Of a DNA stretch of 14,119 bases, positions 1 to 5,597 are shown in pieces. Below the pieces are notes generated by a model. That model did no database searches. It was not told the origin of the DNA and was given only the letters and a program-made list of their open reading frames with translations. The first letter of the stretch is position 1; the number at the start of each line of letters is the position of its first letter. The position numbers and the translations under genes were made by a program. This stretch comes from Anaerolineae bacterium (GTDB lineage: Bacteria > Chloroflexota > Anaerolineae > B4-G1): NCBI GenBank assembly GCA_016783285.1, contig JADHWW010000056.1, positions 1-14,119 of the forward strand, written 5' to 3'.

Positions 1-1
1 C

Positions 2-1108
2 CAGCGCCGTGCCGCTACGGTGCAGGACGTGCGGGACTCGACCCGCCTGCTGGATGCGCTGGATAGCGTGACTACCATCACCCCCTGCTTCACCCCCCAG
101 GACGTGCCCGGCCCGCTGATGTCGCTGGCGATGTACCGGCATGCCCTGCCTTACACGACCAAGCCTGTTCAGGGACCCGGCGTGCAGACCGGCGCCGAGG
201 TGCGCTACGTCAGCCGGATGGCTGCTGTCGTTGGCCCGCCCGCGGAAGTGCTCACTCTGGGCATCTCCCCCATCAGCCCGCTAACCTTCCCGGACGACGT
301 GGCGGAGGCGATGACGGAGGCTGCCCGGCTAGGGATACCGCTAGGGCCGCTGCCGTGCCCGATCGCCGGGGCCACCGCGCCGATGTCGCTGGCGGGGGCG
401 CTGACGCAGCAAAACGCGGAGGTGCTGGCGTCGGTGGTGCTGGCCGAATCGGTACGTCCGGGACTGCCTATCGTCTACTGTGGTCGGCTGGCGATGATGG
501 AGCCGCGCACCGGCGTCTCGGTATGGGGTGGGGTGGAACTGGGATTGGTCTCTGCGGCGACGGTGCAGATCGGCCACCGCTATGGCCTGCCGGTCAACGT
601 CTACGGACTGACCACCAACGCCCACGTTCTGGACCTGCAGAACGGCTACGAGCGTGCTCTCAACGCCGCCATCCCGGCGTTGGCGGGGGCGGACGAACTT
701 TCCGGCATCGGCGAGATGGAAGCGGGAGTGACGAGTTCCTACGCCCAGATGGTAGCCGACGACGAGATCGCTGCCAGCGTCCGCCGGCTGCGGCGCGGTC
801 TCGTAGCGGACGAGGACGCGCTGGCCGTGGACGTCATCGCGGCGGTGATGGACGGCCCGCGCAACTTTCTGGGAGAGCGGCACACGGTGCGTTACCTGCG
901 GGCAGGGGATGTGCTGCACACCCACCTGGCGGAGCGGGGCTCCTGGGAGGGGTGGGACCGGGCAGGCCGGGAGGGTATGGCCGGGCGGGCCCAGGCGGAG
1001 GCGGAGCGGCTGCTGGCCGAGCACGAGATCCCGCCACTGACGGAGGAACAGGAACGGGAACTGGACGCCATCATGCAAGAGGCGGAGAGCGAACTGGTGA
1101 AGGAGTGA
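2..1108 (+). CDS. MttB-family (trimethylamine methyltransferase-like) protein, 5' end outside window
   Basis: This is the C-terminal 368 residues of an MttB-superfamily protein (COG5598), a family that moves a methyl group from a quaternary or tertiary amine to a corrinoid protein. The frame is open to the left edge. The GTG at 20 lies inside the conserved text RRATVQDVRDSTRLLDAL, so it is not the start; the family is usually about 480-500 residues, so roughly 120 residues are missing. Family text includes PCPIAGATAPMSLAGAL, NAEVLASVVLAE, and GYERALNAAIPALAGADELSGIG. No in-frame amber codon occurs before the terminal TGA, so the visible part does not encode pyrrolysine and this belongs with the non-Pyl betaine-type members. 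The substrate cannot be read from the sequence. The gene is followed two bases later by a C45-type hydrolase. Its corrinoid partner is not in the window. Confidence 0.9.
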   Translation, partial: QRRAATVQDVRDSTRLLDALDSVTTITPCFTPQDVPGPLMSLAMYRHALPYTTKPVQGPGVQTGAEVRYVSRMAAVVGPPAEVLTLGISPISPLTFPDDVAEAMTEAARLGIPLGPLPCPIAGATAPMSLAGALTQQNAEVLASVVLAESVRPGLPIVYCGRLAMMEPRTGVSVWGGVELGLVSAATVQIGHRYGLPVNVYGLTTNAHVLDLQNGYERALNAAIPALAGADELSGIGEMEAGVTSSYAQMVADDEIAASVRRLRRGLVADEDALAVDVIAAVMDGPRNFLGERHTVRYLRAGDVLHTHLAERGSWEGWDRAGREGMAGRAQAEAERLLAEHEIPPLTEEQERELDAIMQEAESELVKE

Positions 1109-1110
1109 CG

Positions 1111-2178
1111 ATGAGCCTGCGAACCGTGCCCATCATCAACGTCAAGGGACCACCCCGTGAACGGGGGCGACAGCAAGGGGAGGGAGCGCAGTCCCAGATC
1201 GCCAGTATGCTGGCCGCTTACCGCGAACTCCTCCCCGTCGTAAGCAAAATGACGTGGAAGGAGACGATACGCGAGTCGCGCAAATACCTGCCCTACGCCG
1301 AGGCTGCCTTTCCGCATTTCGTCGAGGAACTGCGTGGCATCGCCGAGGGGGGCGCTGTCCCCTTTGAGGACGTCTGGCTGCTCAACTGCTACGAGAAGGT
1401 GAGCGAGAGCCAACGTATGGCCTGCACATCGGTAGCCGTGCGGGACGACCGCACCGCCGACGGTCACGTCCTGTTGGCCCACAACGAGGACTGGATCAGC
1501 GTGGACCGCGACCACGTCTACCTGGTGCACGCGGAACCGGACGACGGTGGGCCGGCTTTCATCGGTGTGAGCTACGGGGCCTTGCTGGTCAACGTCGGTT
1601 TCAACGAAGCGGGGATTGGCGTGGCAATCAACTCGGTCTACAGTACCGATGTGCAGAGCGGCGTGCCGCGTATCCTCTTCTCGCGGGCCATCCTGGCCGC
1701 CCGCACCATCGGCGAGGCGATTCAGGCCTGCGTGCCCCGACAGCGGGCCGGCGGCTACCATTACTTGCTGACCGACGCTCACGGCGAGCTGTACAGTGTC
1801 GAAAGTTCGGCCACCGCCCACGTCATCCTGTACGGTGAAGGTGGCTGGCTGGCCCACACCAACCATTACCTGTCCCCAAAGATGCAGGCGTTGGAGCAGC
1901 CCGGCACCTACGCTGGATCCCACGTGCGGCTCAACCGCGCCCGGCGGCTGCTACAGGCCCAGATGGGAGAAGGAAAAGTGAGCCTGGAGGGTCTTCAAAC
2001 ATTGCTGCGAGACCACATTAACCGTCCGAACTCTATCTGCAGTCACGAGGACCCCACCGAGCCACCCCACGAGCGAGAGCAGACCGTGATCTCGCTGGTG
2101 ATGGACCTGACCGAGCGCGCGGTGTGGGCCGCACCGGGGCCGCCGTGCGAGGGAGAGTACGTTCAGCACCGGCTGTGA
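1111..2178 (+). CDS. C45-family autoproteolytic acyltransferase/hydrolase (Ntn hydrolase fold)
   Basis: This 355-residue protein resembles the acyl-CoA:6-aminopenicillanate acyltransferase (peptidase C45) family. Members are made as precursors, cleave themselves before a cysteine, and use that new N-terminal cysteine to hydrolyse or transfer amide-linked acyl groups. The candidate nucleophile is C105 in RMACTSVAV, which would give a short alpha chain of about 104 residues and a beta chain of about 251. The residue before it is Ala rather than the Gly of the fungal enzyme. The HNEDW motif at 124-128 matches the family's Asn/Asp-Trp signature after the nucleophile. Further family text is GVSYGALLVNVGFNEAGIG and the later LLTDAHGELYSVE. 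The ATG at 1111 has AAGGAG at 1100-1105, five bases away and overlapping the end of the MttB-like gene, so the pair is translationally coupled. The reading frame stays open upstream to 355, but that part only shadows the MttB gene. The substrate is unknown; it could release or modify the amine used by its neighbour. Confidence 0.85.
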   Translation: MSLRTVPIINVKGPPRERGRQQGEGAQSQIASMLAAYRELLPVVSKMTWKETIRESRKYLPYAEAAFPHFVEELRGIAEGGAVPFEDVWLLNCYEKVSESQRMACTSVAVRDDRTADGHVLLAHNEDWISVDRDHVYLVHAEPDDGGPAFIGVSYGALLVNVGFNEAGIGVAINSVYSTDVQSGVPRILFSRAILAARTIGEAIQACVPRQRAGGYHYLLTDAHGELYSVESSATAHVILYGEGGWLAHTNHYLSPKMQALEQPGTYAGSHVRLNRARRLLQAQMGEGKVSLEGLQTLLRDHINRPNSICSHEDPTEPPHEREQTVISLVMDLTERAVWAAPGPPCEGEYVQHRL

Positions 2179-2397
2179 CAAGCCTGTGCGTGCCGCCGTG
2201 CGCTTTGTGGGTCTCCTTGAATTGTTGGGAAACTTGACAAGAATACACCTGCCTGCAATCTGTCTATTGCCAGGCTCCGGGACGCCGGTAGATGGGAGTG
2301 ACTTCTTTCTAATCCGTTGGCTCTCGCCATCAGCAACAGGCCAGCTATGGGCAGCAAAAAAACGCGCCGACAACCCAAATCCGATAGCCTGATACCT

Positions 2398-2451
2398 GAA
2401 AAGTGACTGACTGACTCTTACTCCAAACCGCGTGTCAGTCACTCACTTTCC
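2398..2451. repeat. Imperfect 18-base inverted repeat (large hairpin)
   Basis: The left arm 2398-2415 (GAAAAGTGACTGACTGAC) pairs with the right arm 2434-2451 at 16 of 18 positions, across an 18-base loop. The left arm contains a CTGA/GACT tetramer run. No T-run follows on either strand, so it is not a classical intrinsic terminator. It may be a 3'-end processing or stability structure for the upstream operon, a protein-binding dyad, or a remnant of a small inserted element next to the tRNA. Confidence 0.75.
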
Positions 2452-2505
2452 AAAAGTGGGGCGTGAAGAACAATCCAATTTGGCCTCTCAGTGAACCAAA
2501 ATAGC

Positions 2506-2533
2506 AAAAAACCCGCTTGCAAAGCGGGTTTTT
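2506..2533 (-). terminator. Intrinsic terminator of the tRNA-Phe unit
   Basis: On the minus strand it reads AAAAACCCGCTT-TGC-AAGCGGGTTTTTT. It is a GC-rich stem (ACCCGCTT with AAGCGGGT) and a three-base loop, followed by a six-base T-run. It begins one base beyond the encoded CCA end of the tRNA. A-runs on the other flank mean it could also stop plus-strand transcripts arriving from the C45 gene. Confidence 0.88.
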
Positions 2534-2534
2534 A

Positions 2535-2611
2535 TGGTGCCGAGAGACAGATTTGAACTGTCGACTCCCTGATTTTCAGTCAGGTGCTCTACCAGGCTGA
2601 GCTATCTCGGC
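2535..2611 (-). tRNA. tRNA-Phe (anticodon GAA), CCA encoded
   Basis: The minus strand folds as a 77-nt cloverleaf. It has a 7-bp acceptor GCCGAGA/TCTCGGC, D arm GCTC/GAGC with a 9-base loop, anticodon stem CCTGA/TCAGG with loop CTGAAAA (anticodon GAA), a 5-base variable region, T arm GACAG/CTGTC with loop TTCAAAT, discriminator A, and a genome-encoded CCA at 2535-2537. It is transcribed alone, with a promoter at 2621-2648 and a terminator at 2506-2533. The neighbouring tRNA nucleotidyltransferase gene is on the same strand but upstream. Confidence 0.97.
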
Positions 2612-2620
2612 GTGTCTGGT

Positions 2621-2648
2621 ATTCTATCCTAAATAACCGGATTGTCAA
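2621..2648 (-). promoter_or_regulatory. Sigma70-type promoter for tRNA-Phe
   Basis: On the minus strand, TTGACA (2643-2648) and TAGAAT (2621-2626) are separated by 16 bases. The expected start point is a few bases before the tRNA 5' end at 2611. A small hairpin (AAGCGA/TCGCTT, 2647-2662) overlaps the -35 element and could be the 3' end structure of the upstream nucleotidyltransferase transcript. Confidence 0.85.
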
Positions 2649-2696
2649 GCGAATAGTCGCTTCAAGGGATAACGGAACCCCTATCACTGACGCCGA

Positions 2697-4205
2697 CTAC
2701 AGCCGCCGCGCCAGCGCCAACGCCTCCTCCCGCGTATTGATCTCCCCGGCCGCCTGGGCCTCCCGCAGTGTTTCCAGCAGCCGCCCAATCTCCGGCCCTT
2801 CCGCCAGATGCAGTTCGGCCATCAGGTCGTGGCCCGTGACCAGCGGAGGCGGGGCCACCGTCTCCAGGTACCGCTCGAAGTAGTGGGTCAGCAACGTCTC
2901 CGCCACCTCCAGCCGTCGCCCCCAGTAGGGCTCCTGGAGATTCGGGCCACAGGTCGCCAGGTAATCGGCCAGGCTTAGCAGCACCACCTCGATGCCAGCG
3001 TCGCCTGTGGCGCGGAAGTAGCGATAGACGGCGCGGCGGGTGACCCGTTCGGCGCGGGCCAGGTGAGCCGGGCGCAGGTGTCCTCTGACCATGGCGCGCA
3101 CTCGCGCCACCTCGTCGTGGCCAAAACGCAGCGCCCGCAGCCGCGCTGCCGCCATTCGTGCTCCCACCGGTTCGTGATTGTAGAAATGGATATGGCCGTC
3201 TTCGCCCTGTGACCAGGTCTCGGGCTTGCCAACGTCGTGCAGTAGCGCCGCCAGTTTGAGCAGCAGCGCCCGGTCGCGCCCACCGCTGATCTCGACCGCC
3301 AGGTGTGCGCTCACGTCGCTGGCGAACTGGCCCAACACCCGTGTCAGGTCGCCCCAGACGGCGGGAGGCCCGTCCGCCAGAGTGCATGGCCCGATCTTGT
3401 GTCCCGTGACGGCAGCGACGACTCCCTCCAGCGCGTCCACCATCAATAGCGTGTGCTGCCACACGTCGAAGCGGTGCGGCGACGACTGGGTGACGCCCTT
3501 GAGCAGTTCCAGTTCCGGCACTACGTGGGGCAGCAGGCCAAGTTCGTCGAGACGTTGCAGGTGAAGGGCTGCGTTTTGTGTCGCGAGCACACGCGCAAAC
3601 TCATCCCGCACTCGCTCTGCCGCCGGGAGGGTCAGCAGGGGCGCGTCACGGCGAATCCAGTCTGCCGTCTGCGGCTCGATCTCGAAGCCCAGTTCGGCCT
3701 CTATCCGCGCGGCGCGCAGCAGTCGCACCGGGTCATCCCGGAAAGCCCACTCGCTCGTCGCGCGGATGTGCCTGGCCTCCAGGTCGGCCTGGCCGCCCGT
3801 CGGGTCCACCAGCACGCCCGCCTCGTCCAGCGCCAGCGCGTTGATGGTGAAGTCACGCGCGAGCAGGTCGGCCTCCAGGTCAGCGCCCCGCAGGGCCGCG
3901 AAGTCCAGTTCCAGCCCGGCGCCGTCCGCAGCCGTCAGCACGACCCGGCCGGCATCCCGCTCCACGTCCAGTGGGAAGTAGGCCCCGCCCAGTGTATTGG
4001 CCACGGCCCGCGCCAGGCCCATCGCGTCCTGGTTCACGGCGAAGTCCCAGTCGTGTACAGACCGGTCCAGCAGCGCGTCCCGCACCGCGCCCCCCACCGG
4101 CCACACCCGCGCCCCGCGCTCCCCGGCCAACCGGCGCACGACCTGCCAGGGCCAGTCAGGCAGGCGTATCTTTGTTTTCGTTGTCATCTTTGTCATCTTT
4201 GTCAT
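2697..4205 (-). CDS. cca: CCA tRNA nucleotidyltransferase / poly(A) polymerase-family protein with HD domain
   Basis: This 502-residue class II nucleotidyltransferase repairs or adds the 3' CCA (or A) of tRNAs in the cytoplasm. The head domain shows GGAVRD at 38-43, the metal-binding DWD at 52-54 and a third acidic residue D101 (LELDFAALR). Next come RDFTINALALD at 117-127 and the template-reading helix DDPVRLLRAAR at 157-167. An HD phosphohydrolase domain follows, with H251 (WQHTLLMVDAL), LLHDVGKPET at 321-330 and NHEPVGA near 343. The tail (LVTGHDLMAEL, then TREEALAL) is family-typical. The start at 4205 is supported by GGAGGTG at 4210-4216, with four bases between it and the ATG, inside the 3' end of the upstream small gene. 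Starts at 4196 and 4187 are possible within the repeat. The MTKMTKMTTKTK N-terminus is encoded by a tandem repeat and is probably dispensable. Whether it adds CCA or only A cannot be decided; the nearby tRNA already encodes its CCA. Confidence 0.9.
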   Translation of the reverse strand: MTKMTKMTTKTKIRLPDWPWQVVRRLAGERGARVWPVGGAVRDALLDRSVHDWDFAVNQDAMGLARAVANTLGGAYFPLDVERDAGRVVLTAADGAGLELDFAALRGADLEADLLARDFTINALALDEAGVLVDPTGGQADLEARHIRATSEWAFRDDPVRLLRAARIEAELGFEIEPQTADWIRRDAPLLTLPAAERVRDEFARVLATQNAALHLQRLDELGLLPHVVPELELLKGVTQSSPHRFDVWQHTLLMVDALEGVVAAVTGHKIGPCTLADGPPAVWGDLTRVLGQFASDVSAHLAVEISGGRDRALLLKLAALLHDVGKPETWSQGEDGHIHFYNHEPVGARMAAARLRALRFGHDEVARVRAMVRGHLRPAHLARAERVTRRAVYRYFRATGDAGIEVVLLSLADYLATCGPNLQEPYWGRRLEVAETLLTHYFERYLETVAPPPLVTGHDLMAELHLAEGPEIGRLLETLREAQAAGEINTREEALALARRL

Positions 4206-4389
4206 CGGTCACCTCCACGGTTGGCACGAAGATCACTCGTGGCTTCTCCTTGGGACGGCTGCGCTGGGCAGCCCGGCGTGCCTCGCCGGCCGTCCAGCCC
4301 ACTCCGGCCACGCGCCCGCGCACCAGCGCCACCCAGCGGCCGGCGTAGGGCGCGAGGTCAGCCCACCGTAGTCCCACGGCTTCCGTCAT
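4156..4389 (-). CDS. Small DUF5678-like protein
   Basis: This 77-residue protein of unknown function has the pattern LAPYAGRWVALVRGRVAGVG at 12-31, then a short helix (GEARRAAQ) and the strand PRVIFVP. The pattern matches, from memory, the DUF5678 family of small proteins that are often upstream of unrelated genes in Chloroflexota. The acidic-lysine tail DDKDDKDDNENKDTPA comes from the 9-base tandem repeat and lies within the 50-base overlap with the nucleotidyltransferase gene, suggesting translational coupling. The ATG at 4389 has no Shine-Dalgarno. Instead a promoter at 4399-4426 would place the transcript start within a few bases of the ATG, so it is probably leaderless. No catalytic residues are visible. 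Confidence 0.75.
   Translation of the reverse strand: MTEAVGLRWADLAPYAGRWVALVRGRVAGVGWTAGEARRAAQRSRPKEKPRVIFVPTVEVTDDKDDKDDNENKDTPA
4183..4205. repeat. 9-base tandem repeat in a two-gene overlap
   Basis: On the plus strand the unit GTCATCTTT occurs 2.6 times at 4183-4205, with degenerate copies continuing to about 4168. On the minus strand it encodes MTKMTKMTT at the start of the nucleotidyltransferase and, in another frame, DDKDDKDDN at the end of the DUF5678-like protein. A 9-base unit can be gained or lost without breaking either frame. Confidence 0.85.
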
Positions 4390-4398
4390 CGCAACTGT

Positions 4399-4426
4399 AT
4401 GATAGCGGAGAAACCGATGATGTCAA
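4399..4426 (-). promoter_or_regulatory. Near-consensus promoter giving an almost leaderless mRNA
   Basis: On the minus strand, TTGACA (4421-4426) and TATCAT (4399-4404) are separated by 16 bases. The start point expected about 7 bases downstream is near 4392, only about three bases before the ATG at 4389. It drives the DUF5678-like and nucleotidyltransferase genes and is divergent from the IclR promoter about 70 bases away. Confidence 0.75.
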
Positions 4427-4492
4427 GCCACCCGGTCTGCAGATCCAAGGGCGGTCAATGGTAAAACGCAGCCAAATCGCCGGCTTTTCCCC

Positions 4493-4521
4493 TTGACACC
4501 GGCGGTAAACGCTGGTATAAT
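4493..4521 (+). promoter_or_regulatory. Perfect-consensus extended -10 sigma70 promoter for the IclR gene
   Basis: TTGACA at 4493-4498 and TATAAT at 4516-4521 have exactly 17 bases between them, plus an extended -10 TGG directly before TATAAT. The expected start is near 4528, leaving a leader of about 150 bases before the IclR ATG at 4678. Such a strong promoter upstream of a regulator usually implies repression by the regulator itself. Confidence 0.9.
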
Positions 4522-4523
4522 GA

Positions 4524-4560
4524 GTTTTGTATAGGAAAACAGAGTTATGCATAGCAAAAC
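4524..4560 (+). promoter_or_regulatory. Candidate IclR operator overlapping the transcription start
   Basis: GTTTT (4524-4528) and AAAAC (4536-4540) form a dyad with a 7-base centre directly over the predicted start point. A further AAAAC ends at 4560, and the 8-base palindrome TATGCATA lies at 4546-4553. A 17-base dyad of this kind fits the short palindromes bound by IclR-family dimers. Its position would block transcription, consistent with autorepression. The assignment rests on position and symmetry only. Confidence 0.45.
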
Positions 4561-4677
4561 CTGATACACGCGGTCAATATCCTGTCGTCATTGTCTATCG
4601 TTATTGAGTAAACAACCCCGTCCCGCTATCCAGATCAGAGACTCGATTACACCGCTCACGTACGGCCGCATACGACA

Positions 4678-5451
4678 ATGAGCGAGAAGAAATACTACAT
4701 CAAATCCCTGGGCCGAGGCCTGCAAATACTGGAAGTTTTCTCCGCGGCTTCGCCCAGCCTGAGTCTGACTGAGATTGCCTCGATTGTCAATCTCGACAAA
4801 AGCACGGCATTCCGTTTCGTCTATACCCTGGAGAAGTTGGGTTACCTGGAGCGAGATCCAGAGACGAAACGGTATCGTCCGGGTTTGAGAGTGCTGCGGT
4901 TGGGCTTCGCCGTGCTCAACAGCCTGGAAGTGGCTCAGATCGCTCAGCCCTACTTGAAAGCCCTGTCTGCTGAGTGTGGCGAGACGACGAACATGACAGT
5001 TCGTGATGGCCAGGAAATCGTCTACGTCGCGCGGAATAAGACCAGCCAGATCATCAGCGTCAATTTGCAGCCAGGGTCCCGCCTGCCTGTCTACTGCACC
5101 TCAATGGGCAAAGCCCAACTGATAGACCTTCCCCGACGAGAACTCTACGATTTACTGGGCACAGGGCCATACCCCAGGGTGGGGCCGAACACCATCACCA
5201 CTCTCAATGGTCTGGTAGCCGAACTCGATAAGGTACGTCAACAAGGATACGCCATCAACGACGAAGAACTAACAGCGGGATTACGCTCGGTGGCAGCCCC
5301 CATCCGAAACCACAATAGTGAAATCGTGGCCGCCGTCAATATTTCTATCCCCAGTGCCCGCGTATTGCGCCAGGAGGTGGAGGATGTCCTGGCTCATCAG
5401 GTGATGAACACCGCCCACGAGATTTCCCTGGCGCTGGGCGCCGGTGTTTGA
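4678..5451 (+). CDS. IclR-family transcriptional regulator
   Basis: This 257-residue protein has an N-terminal winged helix-turn-helix at about residues 8-75, with typical text SLGRGLQILEVFS and LTEIASIVNLDKSTAFRFVYTLEKLGYL. A C-terminal IclR effector-binding domain spans about 80-255 (QPYLKALSAECGETTNMTV, then the late GLRSVAAPI and VNISIPSAR). The ATG at 4678 agrees with the family's usual N-terminus (YYIKSLGRGL). There is no in-frame alternative start back to the stop at 4609. No Shine-Dalgarno precedes it, which is odd given the perfect promoter. It lies 146 bases upstream of the transporter operon in the same direction and probably senses the transported compound or a breakdown product. 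The effector is unknown. Confidence 0.93.
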   Translation: MSEKKYYIKSLGRGLQILEVFSAASPSLSLTEIASIVNLDKSTAFRFVYTLEKLGYLERDPETKRYRPGLRVLRLGFAVLNSLEVAQIAQPYLKALSAECGETTNMTVRDGQEIVYVARNKTSQIISVNLQPGSRLPVYCTSMGKAQLIDLPRRELYDLLGTGPYPRVGPNTITTLNGLVAELDKVRQQGYAINDEELTAGLRSVAAPIRNHNSEIVAAVNISIPSARVLRQEVEDVLAHQVMNTAHEISLALGAGV

Positions 5452-5479
5452 AGGCTCAGCGTCGCTCTATCTCTAGCAT

Positions 5480-5490
5480 AAGGAGGTGAT
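5480..5490 (+). promoter_or_regulatory. Orphan perfect Shine-Dalgarno sequence
   Basis: AAGGAGGTGAT is an 11-base exact complement of the bacterial 16S rRNA 3' end, yet no ATG, GTG or TTG lies at a usable distance. The only GTG (5487) is inside the motif and opens a nine-codon frame ending at TAG. The real start of the binding-protein gene is about 108 bases further on, with its own site. It may mark a lost small gene, a ribosome standby site, or chance. Confidence 0.4.
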
Positions 5491-5539
5491 AAGTACCAAA
5501 AAATACATTAGATAGCAGGAAAGTCAGATTTTTTGCCGG

Positions 5540-5562
5540 CAGTCTCAGAACTGATGGGACTG
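5540..5562 (+). promoter_or_regulatory. Dyad/hairpin in the leader of the transporter operon
   Basis: CAGTCTCA (5540-5547) pairs with TGGGACTG (5555-5562) across a 7-base loop, with one G-T pair. It lies 35 bases upstream of the binding-protein ATG. It may be a second regulator site or an RNA structure. No convincing sigma70 promoter was found in 5452-5597, so the operon may be read through from the IclR promoter or use a weaker activated promoter. Confidence 0.4.
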
Positions 5563-5597
5563 ACACTGAAACTCACATAAATAAAAGGAGAAGAGAA

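Larger units (their letters stand above)
2179..2534. other. Gene-free stretch between the C45 gene and the tRNA
   Basis: No convincing gene lies here. The short frames at 2163-2378 (minus) and 2186-2392 (plus) lack ribosome binding sites and recognisable protein text. What it does hold is a long inverted repeat at 2398-2451 and the tRNA terminator at 2506-2533. A TTGACA at 2234-2239 has no acceptable -10 hexamer behind it. No U-tract terminator for the C45 gene was found. Confidence 0.7.

Noticed and set aside
2..1108. Pyrrolysine-containing MttB
   Set aside because: No in-frame amber codon is present in the visible part, which should include the usual Pyl position.
355..1110. In-frame upstream extension of the C45 gene, giving a 607-residue protein
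   Set aside because: The extra part is Gly/Arg/Ala-rich shadow text over the well-conserved MttB frame, and the ATG at 1111 has a good ribosome binding site.
892..1923. 343-residue minus-strand open frame
   Set aside because: It lies opposite the MttB and C45 genes and has no recognisable protein text; a high-GC shadow frame.
2234..2261. Promoter at a TTGACA in the gap
   Set aside because: No -10 hexamer of acceptable quality at 15-19 bases, and no gene downstream on that strand before the tRNA.
2163..2392. Short frames in the gap after the C45 gene
   Set aside because: No ribosome binding sites, no conserved text, and they overlap each other on opposite strands.
3453..4496. 347-residue plus-strand open frame
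   Set aside because: Antisense to the nucleotidyltransferase, composed of Arg/Pro/Ser-rich shadow text.
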